The translations under genes and the position numbers were made by a program. A model generated the notes under the pieces. The model was not told the DNA's origin, searched no databases, and saw only the letters and a program-made list of their open reading frames with translations. From Bacteroidales bacterium (GTDB taxonomy: Bacteria; Bacteroidota; Bacteroidia; Bacteroidales; JAADGE01), in contig JAKISF010000001.1 of assembly GCA_021648725.1 (NCBI GenBank), forward strand, positions 1-64,000: DNA of 64,000 nucleotides, written 5' to 3'. Shown here in pieces: positions 46,916-57,668 of the stretch (within the stretch, counting starts at the first letter, position 1; each line of letters begins with the position of its first letter).

Positions 46916-48490
46916 CTACTGCCCACTATCTTCTTCAATTAAATCCATAGCCCGCTCACTGATTGCCGTTATACTTAATGCCGGGTTTACGCCCGGATTT
47001 GCCGAAATCATAGAGCCGTCACAAACATACATATTTTCGTAGCCGAACACTTTATTGTTTTTGTCTATAACTCCTTCTTTTGCATCTTTACCCATAACTG
47101 CACCGCCGAGAATATGAGCAGTTGAAGGAATACCTGTAAGAGTTTCCGTAAGCATAACCGTAGGTTTTCCGTTTATTATTTTACCGTATTTGTGTGCAAC
47201 TTCATGAGCTTCCGGGATAAATGCAGTCGGTTTTTTGCCTTTTTCGAGTTTGGTTCCCGTTCGTAAAAATTTACGTCTTAATTTTAATGTGCTGTCAAGA
47301 TGCTGCATAAACAAAATAACAGAAGTTTGCTTGCCGAAATTCGGCGCAAAAAATATTTTCAGCCACATTAAAGGTGCCGTAAACGGAATAATAAATAATT
47401 TTAAAATTCTTAAAAAGAAATTCTTTTCGCTAACCATAGGCATAACCAAAAGTCGCCAAAATCCCGAACCTTTGCCGTATCTTACCGGTTCAATATTGCT
47501 GTTCTCGTCAAGCTCAATAATAGAACCTATTGCAATTCCTTCCGACATATTTTTGTTTTTATCTGCCGTTACCGTCAAAATCAGAGCTTCGTTATTTGTT
47601 CGTATGTTATCGCCGACTTTATCGCTTAAATTCGGCAAATTTTTCTTTTTCTGTTTTAAAAGCAAAGGTACTGTTCCGAGAACTCCTCCGGATAAAATAA
47701 CTCCTTTTGCTTTTATGCTTCCTTTCTTTTTGAAAAATTTTGTTGAAGTCCTGAATTTTATTTCATAACCTGCGGCTCCGTTTTTTCCGTCAAGCGGAAT
47801 TATATCAGTCACTTCTTGTTCGGCAATTATTTCAGCACCGAGCTGTTGTGCCAAATGCAAATAATTTTTGTCCAAAGTATTTTTTGCATTATGTCGGCAA
47901 CCTGTCATACACGAACCGCATTGAATACAGCCGGTTCTTGTCGGACCTTTGCCCTTAAAATACGGGTCGTTAACGGTTACATCATTCTCTCCGAAATAAA
48001 CCGCAACTTTTACAGTTTTAAATTTATCCTCTTGACCGATTTCTTTTGCAAGTTGTTTAAATGCTAAATCACTTTCTCCGAAGTAGGTATTTTCTGTTGC
48101 TCCGAGCATCTCCCATGCGGTTTTGTAATGTGGTGCAAGTTCTGTTTCCCAATCGGCAAGTCCTGTCCAAGAACCATGATTGAAAAACGGACTGCTTGGT
48201 TTCGGTAAAGTATTGGCATACACCAGCGAACCTCCGCCTACACCCACACCGCTCATGGCCGAAATATGTTTTAAAAATGCGATTTTTTGGATACCGTAAA
48301 GTCTGAATGCAGGCATCCACAACCATCGTTTTAAATTCCAATTTGTTTTCGGGAACTCATTATCTTTGTAATGCTTCCCCTTTTCAATTACCAAAACTTT
48401 ATAACCTTTTTCAGAAAGCCTTAATGCAGAAACTGCTCCTCCGAATCCGGAACCGATGATGATGTAGTCGTATTGTTCTTTTATTGTCAT
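46916..48490 (-). CDS. GMC-family FAD oxidoreductase (cholesterol-oxidase-like)
   Basis: It is 524 aa. The FAD-binding Rossmann motif is YIIGSGFGGAVSALRLSEKGYKVLVIEKG (residues about 9-38), with SAMSGVGVGGGSLVYANTLPKP next. The C-terminal GMC signature TAHILGGAVMG...VCDGSMISANPGVNPALSITAISERAMD carries the catalytic His region. A Cys-rich stretch CIQCGSCMTGCRHNAKN (about 190) is present as in some cholesterol-oxidase relatives. The substrate is unknown, possibly a sterol, alcohol or hydroxy-lipid. It is monocistronic and divergent from the MtfA-like gene. Confidence 0.85.
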   Translation of the reverse strand: MTIKEQYDYIIIGSGFGGAVSALRLSEKGYKVLVIEKGKHYKDNEFPKTNWNLKRWLWMPAFRLYGIQKIAFLKHISAMSGVGVGGGSLVYANTLPKPSSPFFNHGSWTGLADWETELAPHYKTAWEMLGATENTYFGESDLAFKQLAKEIGQEDKFKTVKVAVYFGENDVTVNDPYFKGKGPTRTGCIQCGSCMTGCRHNAKNTLDKNYLHLAQQLGAEIIAEQEVTDIIPLDGKNGAAGYEIKFRTSTKFFKKKGSIKAKGVILSGGVLGTVPLLLKQKKKNLPNLSDKVGDNIRTNNEALILTVTADKNKNMSEGIAIGSIIELDENSNIEPVRYGKGSGFWRLLVMPMVSEKNFFLRILKLFIIPFTAPLMWLKIFFAPNFGKQTSVILFMQHLDSTLKLRRKFLRTGTKLEKGKKPTAFIPEAHEVAHKYGKIINGKPTVMLTETLTGIPSTAHILGGAVMGKDAKEGVIDKNNKVFGYENMYVCDGSMISANPGVNPALSITAISERAMDLIEEDSGQ

Positions 48491-48557
48491 GAAAACTGTC
48501 GATAAGAAAAATAATTACTCAAAGTTAGTATATTTGTTCAAAATTCAATAGCTTATT

Positions 48558-49433
48558 ATGTTCGAAAAGATATTTTTAGCAATCTTCATCATTCTTGTTA
48601 TTATCATAATAAGATACATCAGAAAGAAAAACGCATGGAAAATTCCAAAAGATAAATTTCCTGTAAATTGGCGTATTATTCTTACCGAAAAAATAATCTT
48701 TTACAATAATTTAAATTCAGAAGAAAAAAAACTATTTGAGTATAAAATACAAGAATTTTTATTGAATTGCAGAATAACCGGTATAAAAACAACGGTTGCA
48801 GAAACTGATAAATTGTTAGTGGCTTCAAGTGCAATTATTCCTATTTTTGAATTCCCCGAGTGGAAATACTTGAATATTGATGAGGTTCTTTTATATCCGG
48901 CTTCTTTTGATACAAATTTTGATATTAATTCCGGAAGTTCTGTCCTCGGGATGGTCGGTTCCGGATATATGGAAGGCAAAATGATTTTGTCGAAACAAAG
49001 CTTAATCAACGGTTTTCGAAACGAAACAGATAAAAAGAATACTGCCATTCATGAATTTGTTCATTTAATCGATAAATCTGACGGAGCAATTGACGGTGTT
49101 CCTGAATTGTTGTTAGCAAAACAATACACTATTCCTTGGATTGATTTAATAAAACAAAAAATTGATGAAATTTATAAAGGGAAATCTGATATAAATCCGT
49201 ATGGAGCAACAAATAAATCTGAATTTTTTGCTGTTATCAGCGAATATTTTTTTGAACGCCCTGAATTATTGAAGAAGAAACATCCGAAACTTTATAAATT
49301 GCTTGAACAGATATTTAAAACTGACGGTATAAGCCGTTTCAAAATAAAAAAACGAAAAACAACAGGCAGAAATTCGCCTTGTCCGTGCGGCAGCGGAAAG
49401 AAATATAAGCATTGTTGCGGGAAATTTTTGTAA
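48558..49433 (+). CDS. MtfA-like zinc peptidase with C-terminal SEC-C motif
   Basis: It is 291 aa with an N-terminal membrane helix (about 3-22), then an MtfA/M90-type domain. The zinc site is HEFVH (H165-H169) with the downstream third-ligand region NKSEFFAVISEYFF. The last 25 residues form a SEC-C zinc motif, GRNSPCPCGSGKKYKHCCG, as at the end of SecA. E. coli MtfA is soluble, lacks SEC-C and acts on the Mlc glucose repressor. This membrane-tethered SEC-C form may be guided to another partner. Confidence 0.85.
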   Translation: MFEKIFLAIFIILVIIIIRYIRKKNAWKIPKDKFPVNWRIILTEKIIFYNNLNSEEKKLFEYKIQEFLLNCRITGIKTTVAETDKLLVASSAIIPIFEFPEWKYLNIDEVLLYPASFDTNFDINSGSSVLGMVGSGYMEGKMILSKQSLINGFRNETDKKNTAIHEFVHLIDKSDGAIDGVPELLLAKQYTIPWIDLIKQKIDEIYKGKSDINPYGATNKSEFFAVISEYFFERPELLKKKHPKLYKLLEQIFKTDGISRFKIKKRKTTGRNSPCPCGSGKKYKHCCGKFL

Positions 49434-49457
49434 GAAAAATAATTACCCTTAAATATT

Positions 49458-49550
49458 TTATCGGTAAAATAGCCGATAATTGTTATTTATCGGTAAAATG
49501 GCCGATAAATGTATAAAATCGTTCTTTATACCGATATTTTTGTATATTTG
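49458..49550 (+). promoter_or_regulatory. Three phased operators and -7 box of the SatD-like/DUF3307 pair
   Basis: TTATCGG-N8-CCGATAA occurs at 49458-49479 and 49487-49508. A degenerate third copy is at 49516-49537 (4 of 7 and 6 of 7 arm matches). The period is exactly 29 bp. The third abuts the -7 box TATATTTG (49543-49550), which ends 12 bp before the ATG. Confidence 0.7.
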
Positions 49551-49562
49551 TAAAAAAAAGGA

Positions 49563-50258
49563 ATGAATAGTGCAATAATTTCAGGTGATATAATAGCATA
49601 CACAAGTTTAAATAAGGAAGGTAAAAATTTATTTGATAATAAAATTCTTGCTCTAACAGAAGTTTTAAAAAATGAATTTAATGTATTCTCCAGGCTTATA
49701 AAAGGTGATTATATTGAATGTTATGTTCCTGATGTATATAAAGTTTTGAGAGTTACTTTAGTTATCAAATCTTATATAAAGGCAATAGCAAAAGAAATTG
49801 TCGAAAATTCTAAGAGTAAAGATAAGAGAATCTTGTATTTTAGTAAATATGGAATAAGATTAGCAATCGGTATCGGTGAATTATCAAGATTAGATATTAA
49901 TAAAGGGATAATTGACGGAGAAGCTATATATTTTTCGGGAAGATTATTAAGTAAAAAAACGACTTCCGATAAGAATAAAATATCAATTAAAGAAACATTA
50001 TACATACATACAAATGATGAAAGACTTACAAATGAGTTTATTCCGTTAATAAGCTTAATAGATGAAATAATAAATCGAAATACTGCAAAACAATCGGAAA
50101 TAATATTTTATAAGTTAAGAGGTTATGATGAAAAAGACATTGCGATAAAAATAAATAGAAATCAATCGACTATTAATCAGCATTCAACAGGCGGAGGTTG
50201 GAATGCAATTGAAAAAGCAGTTTTAAGATTTGAGCATCTTGTTAAAGGAAAAGAATAA
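49563..50258 (+). CDS. SatD-like protein with C-terminal helix-turn-helix
   Basis: It is 231 aa. The N-terminal region (SAIISGDIIAYTSLNKEGKNLFDNKI..., FSRLIKGDYIECYVPD, RLAIGIGELSRLDINKGIIDGEAIYFSGRLL) resembles the SatD family, with a cyclase-like fold. The C-terminus (LRGYDEKDIAIKINRNQSTINQHSTGGGWNAIEKAVLRFE) looks like a sigma-region-4-type HTH. It lies 5 bp before the DUF3307 membrane gene and behind three regularly spaced palindromes, so it probably regulates its own operon. The signal and the rest of its function are unknown. Confidence 0.6.
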   Translation: MNSAIISGDIIAYTSLNKEGKNLFDNKILALTEVLKNEFNVFSRLIKGDYIECYVPDVYKVLRVTLVIKSYIKAIAKEIVENSKSKDKRILYFSKYGIRLAIGIGELSRLDINKGIIDGEAIYFSGRLLSKKTTSDKNKISIKETLYIHTNDERLTNEFIPLISLIDEIINRNTAKQSEIIFYKLRGYDEKDIAIKINRNQSTINQHSTGGGWNAIEKAVLRFEHLVKGKE

Positions 50259-50263
50259 ATAAT

Positions 50264-50992
50264 ATGGATATTTATAAATTATTAATTTTGCAATTTATTG
50301 CTCATTTTCTTTCAGATTTTATTTTTCAAAGTCAGAATTGTTCAGATAAAAAAGAAAAGGATAGTTTTAAATCAAAATTTTTATACAAACATATTGCCGT
50401 AACATTTTTTATTTCTGCATTTTTATCTTTTCAGTTTACTTTTATTCTTTTCTCGCTTATAATTTCAGCCTCACATTTTTTTCTTGACGGAATTAAAAGT
50501 TTCCTGTTAAATGTTAGGCTGATTAAAAAACACCTGTTCTTTTTTGATCAAATATTACACTTGTCAATTATAGGTTTTGTTGTATTTTTATTTAATAAAT
50601 TTTTTGAAATTGACTTTTTAACAGAAATTCTCGATATAAAATATTTATTATATATTTTTGCCTATATTTTAATTCTAAAGCCGACAAATATTTTAATCAG
50701 AGAAATATTTAAGTTTTATGAGATTAAACTTGATAAATTAGAAGCAGAAAAAGACGAACTTCCGAATGCAGGAAAACTAATCGGAATAACAGAAAGAATT
50801 TTAACATTGACATTAATAATTCTTGGACAATATGCTGCAATCGGTTTTATTATGGCTGCAAAATCAATATTAAGATTTAAAGAAGCACAAACGCAAAAAG
50901 CCGAATATGTATTAATCGGAACAATGTTAAGTTTCGGTATCGCAATTATGATAGGAGTAATTTTACAGTTATTCAACAATATAATTATTTAA
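50264..50992 (+). CDS. DUF3307 domain-containing membrane protein
   Basis: It is 242 aa with six predicted membrane segments. The N-terminal DUF3307 signature is LLILQFIAHFLSDFIFQSQNCSDKKEK, with FLYKHIAVTFFISAFLSF and SASHFFLDGIKSFLL. Conserved His and Asp inside helices (HFLSDF, KHIA, SHFFLDGIK) suggest a metal or catalytic site in the membrane. It is paired with the SatD-like regulator. Role unknown. Confidence 0.8.
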   Translation: MDIYKLLILQFIAHFLSDFIFQSQNCSDKKEKDSFKSKFLYKHIAVTFFISAFLSFQFTFILFSLIISASHFFLDGIKSFLLNVRLIKKHLFFFDQILHLSIIGFVVFLFNKFFEIDFLTEILDIKYLLYIFAYILILKPTNILIREIFKFYEIKLDKLEAEKDELPNAGKLIGITERILTLTLIILGQYAAIGFIMAAKSILRFKEAQTQKAEYVLIGTMLSFGIAIMIGVILQLFNNIII

Positions 50993-51047
50993 GAATTTAA
51001 TAAACAATGTAATAATAAAACAATTCAGCATTTTAACAATATAATCA

Positions 51048-52409
51048 ATGATACAATTTATCCTAAACAACAAACTCATAAAAACCGAAAAACCGGCAAG
51101 TTCAATTTTACTCGATTTTATCAGGTACGAACAACATTTAAAAGGAACAAAATCAGGTTGCCGAGAGGGTGATTGCGGTGCTTGTACAGTTCTTACAGGA
51201 ACTTTGGAAAACGGAAAAATTAATTATAAAAGTATAGCATCTTGCCTTACGCCTCTCGGAAATATTGCAGGCAAACATGTTGTTACCGTTGAAGGTTTAA
51301 ATTCCGATAAAGGATTAAACCCTGTTCAACATGCACTTGACGATCATGCCGGAACACAATGCGGTTTTTGTACACCCGGTTTTGTAGTTTCCTTAACCGG
51401 GCACGCATTATCAGAAGATTTCGGGAAGTATGATGAAGCCATAAATTCTGTTTCCGGAAATATTTGTCGATGCACGGGATATAAATCAATTGAACGAGCA
51501 ACGAAAGATATTTCGGAAGGTTTAAAAGAAACCAAAAATAATTCGCTTGATTGGTTAATTGAAAATAAATATTTGCCCGATTATTTCTCGGATATTGCAA
51601 ATCGACTTGAAGAAATTGAATTCCCGAAACTTCCGAAAGGTGAAAAAATAATAGGCGGCGGAACAGATTTATATGTTCAGAAAGCCGATGAAACTTCTGA
51701 CAGCAAAGCGTCATTTGTGCTCTCATTTGAAAAATTAAAAGGAATCTCGGAAGAAAACGGAATAATTACCGTCGGAGCTTCCGTTACGGCAAATGAAATA
51801 ATGCACTCTGAAATTTTCAATAAATATTTTCCTAAAATAAAACAATGGTTTAAACTTATTTCATCCGAGCAAATCCGAAATGCAGGAACCATTGCCGGAA
51901 ATTTTGTAAATGCTTCTCCTATTGGCGATTTATCTATTTTCTTTTTAGCTTTAAATGCTGAACTGATTATAAAAGATGCAAGAGACAGCGAAAGAACTGT
52001 TGCTCTTAAAGATTTCTTTAAAGATTATAAACAAATTGACTTACAAGAAGATGAAATAATTCAGAAATTAACTTTTAAAATTCCTTCAAAAGATTTCAAA
52101 TTTAATTTTGAAAAAGTTTCCAAAAGAACACATTTAGATATTGCAAGTGTAAATACTGCAGTTTCATACACTTTGGCAAAAAATGTAATTGAGGATATTC
52201 ATATTTCAGGAGGTGGGCTTGCGGCAATTCCTAAATATTTTAATAGAACAAGGGAATTTCTGACAGGCAAAGAATTAAATAACGATAATATCGAAAAAGC
52301 AAGTGAAGTTTTAGTTTCGGAAGTTTCACCAATCAGTGATATTCGCGGAAGTAAAGAATACAAAAGCCTTCTTTTAAAGCAATTATTTTTTGCTCATTTT
52401 GATGCATGA
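51048..52409 (+). CDS. XdhA-like [2Fe-2S]/FAD subunit of a molybdenum hydroxylase
   Basis: It is 453 aa. The N-terminal plant-type [2Fe-2S] motif is CREGDCGACTVLTG. The second [2Fe-2S] domain has CGFCTPGFVVSLTGHAL and ICRCTGYKSIERA. The FAD-binding domain (about 190-370) has KIIGGGTDLYVQ and ASEQIRNAGTIAGNFVNASPIGDL-like motifs (here SSEQIRNAGTIAGNFVNASPIGD). A CO-dehydrogenase-type C-terminal domain ends the protein. It normally works with a large molybdopterin subunit (XdhB), which is not next to it here: enolase lies downstream on the opposite strand. Confidence 0.88.
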   Translation: MIQFILNNKLIKTEKPASSILLDFIRYEQHLKGTKSGCREGDCGACTVLTGTLENGKINYKSIASCLTPLGNIAGKHVVTVEGLNSDKGLNPVQHALDDHAGTQCGFCTPGFVVSLTGHALSEDFGKYDEAINSVSGNICRCTGYKSIERATKDISEGLKETKNNSLDWLIENKYLPDYFSDIANRLEEIEFPKLPKGEKIIGGGTDLYVQKADETSDSKASFVLSFEKLKGISEENGIITVGASVTANEIMHSEIFNKYFPKIKQWFKLISSEQIRNAGTIAGNFVNASPIGDLSIFFLALNAELIIKDARDSERTVALKDFFKDYKQIDLQEDEIIQKLTFKIPSKDFKFNFEKVSKRTHLDIASVNTAVSYTLAKNVIEDIHISGGGLAAIPKYFNRTREFLTGKELNNDNIEKASEVLVSEVSPISDIRGSKEYKSLLLKQLFFAHFDA

Positions 52410-52410
52410 A

Positions 52411-52437
52411 AAAAGCCCCTGTAATTTAGGGGCTTTA
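52411..52437. terminator. Bidirectional terminator between xdhA-like and eno
   Basis: Stem AAAGCCCCT/AGGGGCTTT (52412-52420/52428-52436) with a 7-nt loop. The longer U run is on the minus strand, so it mainly ends eno transcripts. Confidence 0.88.
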
Positions 52438-52467
52438 TAGTTTTTAACCTGTACTTTTTGTCAATTA

Positions 52468-53763
<1,296 letters not shown>

Positions 53764-53764
53764 T

Positions 53765-53780
53765 TAATAAACGTTTATTA
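53765..53780. promoter_or_regulatory. 16-bp perfect palindrome upstream of eno
   Basis: TAATAAACGTTTATTA starts 14 bp before the eno start codon. It may be an operator for an unidentified regulator. Confidence 0.4.
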
Positions 53781-53909
53781 GTAAATTGTATTTTACTCAA
53801 AATTACTAAAATTTATTTGTAAAGGAAATTAAAATTAATAATTACATTTTTTTTGTTGTAATTGTATTTTAAAATTGTTATTTTTATAAGTTATTTTAAA
53901 GAAAATGAA

Positions 53910-56900
53910 ATGAAAGTTTTTAAAAACATAATTTTACATTTTATATTATTGTTTTTTTATTTTTTATCGGATGCTCAAAACTCAAAAGTAGATAGTTTAC
54001 TCAGGCTTGTGAATAAAACTGAAAGCAGTATAGAACGGTCAGACATTTTTATTAAAATTTCTTTAAATCTTGCATCGAAGGGTTTAGTTGACTCTGCACT
54101 TTTTTATAGTGAAAAAGCCTTAAAGATTGCAAAAAAAAATAATTGTAAATATAGTCTTGTAAAAATAAACTATTCTTTCGGAATAAATTACTATTATAAA
54201 TCATACCTGAGTTTAGCAGAGAAGTATTTTGAAAAATCTCTGTTTATTGCAAAAAGCGTTAATGATTCAGCCTATTTAATAAAAGCATATAACGGTATAG
54301 GTGTTGTTAATGACAGTAAAGCTAATTATTCAAAAGCATTGGATAGTTATTTTGCCGCATTGGAAATAATTGAGAAAATTGAAAACAAAGAAGATGCAGG
54401 CTTTATATATAATAATATAGGTTTAATTTACCTTACGAATAATGATTTTAAGAATGCCCGGAAATATTTAAACCAATCTTTTAAAATAGCTGAAGAATTA
54501 GAAGATGAAACCGGTATTGCTACATATTTTATTAATTACGGGATTTTACTTTTCAAACAGAATAGATATGAAGATGCTTTGCATTATTATAAGAAAGCAT
54601 TAGAAATAAATATTAAATTAAAAAATTTAATAGGCATAGCTACATGTTACGAAAATATTGCAGATGCATACAGAGAACAAAAAAAATACAATAAAGCTAA
54701 AAGGTATTACGAGTCTGCAATAGAAGAGAATAATGTCGTAGGAAATAAAGAAGGTATTGCGTCTATATATTTGGGAATGGGCGAAATGTATTATAAAATG
54801 AATGAGTTAACTACGGCAGAAACATATTTTACAGAAGCTGTATTAATTGCAGAACAAATAGGAGCAAAAAAAATAAAATCAGATGCATTTTTAAAACTGT
54901 ATAGCTTATTTAAAGAAAACGAGAACTATAAAAATGCCTTAAAATATTATGAGAAAGCAAAAATATTGAATGATTCTATTTTTAAGAAAGAAAAAAATAA
55001 AAGAATTGAAGAACTGATAATTTCTTATGAATATGAAAAAAAAGAAAAAGAAAACAAGTTATTAAAGGAAAATCAGATTATCGCAAAAAAGAATATTGAA
55101 GTACAACAAAGCATTAAAAAATACCTTGTATTCGGAGTCTTGTTTCTTGTGATACTTTCAGCTTTTCTAGTTTTTCTTAGTTTAAGAATTAAAAAAAAGA
55201 ATATAAAACTTATAGAAAGTATTGACGAAATTAAGAAACAAAAAAAGGAAAAGTCTGAAATTAAACACAAACTTCAGGTAAACGAAGCCCATCTGGAATC
55301 ATTTATGAATAATGCTACCGATTTTGTAATATACAGAATTAAAGTTGCTTACAATAAAGATAGTGTCGGCGAACCTGTGTTTTTCAGCCCTTCAATAAAA
55401 GAAATATTAGGTATTGACAACCCCGAAGATTACGGTAAATGGTTTGAAAATGTACATGAAGATGATTACGACAGAATTACTGCAGCTAATATTCGTTCAG
55501 GAAAAACAGGCGAAATGTTTAATGAAATATTTCGTTATTATAATAAATTAAAAAAACAATGGATATGGTTGCATGTTATTTCAAATCAAGTTATAGACGA
55601 TAAGACCAGAAAACGTTTCTTTAACGGGATAATAATTGATATTACAAAACAAAAAACATTAGAAAAAGCTCTTGCAGAAAGTGAGGAGAGGTACAAAGAT
55701 ATAATTGATAATTTATCAGAAGGTGTATGTTTGAACGATCCCGAGGAAAATTTTGTTTTTGCCAATAAAACAGCACATAAAATTTTCGGTGTAGATAATA
55801 ATTCATTAATCGGCAGGAATTTAAAAGATTTTTTAGATAATAACCAAATTGAACTTATTTCGGAAGAAACAAAAAACAGAGCAAAAGGTAAAAGCGGAAA
55901 TTATGAATTAACTATAATAAGAGAGAATGACAAAAAAAACAGGCTGATTAATGTAAAAGCCATCCCAAAAATAAAGAACGGAACACATTACGGAACTGTT
56001 GCAATTGTAAGAGACGTAACCGAAGAAAAAATTGCGGCAGAAAAACTTATTGCAAGTGAATCCAATTATAGAATGTTATTCGAAAACAACCCTGTTTCTT
56101 TATGGGAAGAAGATTATTCGAAAATTAAAAAGTTGCTGGATGATAAAAAAGCAGAAGGAATTTCAGATTTTAAAGAATATATTAACTCTAACCCTGATTT
56201 TGTAGAACTGTGCGATTCAAACTATATTGTAAATAATGTAAACCAAGAAACTTTAAAACTTCTGAAAGTTGACTCAAAAACAGAAATTATTAATAACCCG
56301 CTTAGATTTTTTACCGAACAAACACTAGAACTATTTAAAAAAATATTAATAGCTTTTGCCGATGATAAAAAAACATTTTATGACGAATTAGTCTTGAAAG
56401 ATAAAAACGGTAACAGTATAGATATTTACCTGAAGTTATTTGTATTTGATAATTATAAAAAAGTTATAGTGTCGATGGTTGACATAACAGGCAGAAAACG
56501 AATTGAGAAACAATTGGTTGCTACTATGGAAGCAGCCGAAGAAGCAAATCAATTGAAAAGTCAATTCTTAGCAAATATGTCACATGAAATAAGAACCCCG
56601 ATGAATGCAATACTGGGATTTTCTGATATTCTTAATAATCAATTAACTGATAAAAGGCATCGATCATTTGTTGATAAAATTCTGATAAGCGGAAATAACT
56701 TGCTAAATCTGATAAATGATATTTTAGACTTATCTAAAATAGAAGCAAATGAACTTAGAATTTATAAAACTCCTGCTGATATATGTCTTATATTGGATGA
56801 AACTTCTGAAATTTTTTCACAACAAATAAATGATAAAAAATTAAAATATAATATAACAAAAATAAAAGATATTCCCGATTCATTAATAATTGATGAGCTA

Positions 56901-57662
56901 AGAATAAAACAAGTACTGATTAATTTAATAGGAAATGCCGTTAAATTTACTGATGAAGGAGTAATTTCGGTAAATTTAAGTGTTGATAATAAAAGAAAAT
57001 CAAAATTAGATTTGCATATTACCGTAAAAGATACAGGTATCGGTATTCCCGAAGATCAAATAAATTCAATATTTGATGTATTCAGGCAAGTCGACGGACA
57101 AAGCACACGAAAATTCGGAGGAACCGGCTTAGGCTTGTCAATTACTAAAAATCTTGTTGAGATGATGGGAGGTAAAATCTTCGTAAAAAGCAACAATAAA
57201 GGTTCAGAATTCAGAGTTTGTTTAAAAGATGTAGAAATATATGCAGGTAATGATGTTAATACGAATCAAGCCGAACAAATTGTTACGCAAAAAGAAAATA
57301 TTAAGCTGCTTTATGCCGATGATTTAGAAATTAACAGAGAAGTTTTTAAAATGTTAATTGAAAATGATAATATTGAACTTATTGAAGCAAATAACGGAAA
57401 AGAAGTGTTGGAACTTTTGGAAACATTAACACCCGATATTATTTTACTCGATATACAAATGCCTGTTTTAGACGGATATGAAGCAACAAAGATAATTCGT
57501 GCCGAAAGTAAATTCAATAAAATTCCGATAATAGCATTAACTGCAAATGCTGAAGATGCGGACGATGAAAAGATAAATATTATTTTTGACGATTATATAA
57601 CAAAACCTATTACGAGAGATAAATTACAAGAAAAGATATTAAAATACATAAAAACGAAATAA
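53910..57662 (+). CDS. TPR-PAS hybrid sensor histidine kinase with receiver domain
   Basis: It is 1250 aa from the ATG at 53910 ([23 protein letters not shown]), which gives a signal peptide. An earlier start at 53862 would bury it. The order is: a periplasmic TPR array (about 25-370, repeats such as [27 protein letters not shown]), a transmembrane helix (about 404-424) and three PAS domains (about 460-585, 590-710, 715-860). Next come HisKA with [18 protein letters not shown] (H892), HATPase ([32 protein letters not shown]) and a C-terminal receiver with [14 protein letters not shown] (D1181) and a C-terminal KP motif (YITKPI). It probably senses envelope ligands through the TPRs and passes phosphate to its own receiver. 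Confidence 0.9.
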   Translation: MKVFKNIILHFILLFFYFLSDAQNSKVDSLLRLVNKTESSIERSDIFIKISLNLASKGLVDSALFYSEKALKIAKKNNCKYSLVKINYSFGINYYYKSYLSLAEKYFEKSLFIAKSVNDSAYLIKAYNGIGVVNDSKANYSKALDSYFAALEIIEKIENKEDAGFIYNNIGLIYLTNNDFKNARKYLNQSFKIAEELEDETGIATYFINYGILLFKQNRYEDALHYYKKALEINIKLKNLIGIATCYENIADAYREQKKYNKAKRYYESAIEENNVVGNKEGIASIYLGMGEMYYKMNELTTAETYFTEAVLIAEQIGAKKIKSDAFLKLYSLFKENENYKNALKYYEKAKILNDSIFKKEKNKRIEELIISYEYEKKEKENKLLKENQIIAKKNIEVQQSIKKYLVFGVLFLVILSAFLVFLSLRIKKKNIKLIESIDEIKKQKKEKSEIKHKLQVNEAHLESFMNNATDFVIYRIKVAYNKDSVGEPVFFSPSIKEILGIDNPEDYGKWFENVHEDDYDRITAANIRSGKTGEMFNEIFRYYNKLKKQWIWLHVISNQVIDDKTRKRFFNGIIIDITKQKTLEKALAESEERYKDIIDNLSEGVCLNDPEENFVFANKTAHKIFGVDNNSLIGRNLKDFLDNNQIELISEETKNRAKGKSGNYELTIIRENDKKNRLINVKAIPKIKNGTHYGTVAIVRDVTEEKIAAEKLIASESNYRMLFENNPVSLWEEDYSKIKKLLDDKKAEGISDFKEYINSNPDFVELCDSNYIVNNVNQETLKLLKVDSKTEIINNPLRFFTEQTLELFKKILIAFADDKKTFYDELVLKDKNGNSIDIYLKLFVFDNYKKVIVSMVDITGRKRIEKQLVATMEAAEEANQLKSQFLANMSHEIRTPMNAILGFSDILNNQLTDKRHRSFVDKILISGNNLLNLINDILDLSKIEANELRIYKTPADICLILDETSEIFSQQINDKKLKYNITKIKDIPDSLIIDELRIKQVLINLIGNAVKFTDEGVISVNLSVDNKRKSKLDLHITVKDTGIGIPEDQINSIFDVFRQVDGQSTRKFGGTGLGLSITKNLVEMMGGKIFVKSNNKGSEFRVCLKDVEIYAGNDVNTNQAEQIVTQKENIKLLYADDLEINREVFKMLIENDNIELIEANNGKEVLELLETLTPDIILLDIQMPVLDGYEATKIIRAESKFNKIPIIALTANAEDADDEKINIIFDDYITKPITRDKLQEKILKYIKTK

Positions 57663-57668
57663 GAAAAC

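Noticed and set aside
47235-47768. 177-codon plus-strand frame in the GMC oxidoreductase region
   Set aside because: Antisense to the GMC gene, which has full-length family motifs on the minus strand.
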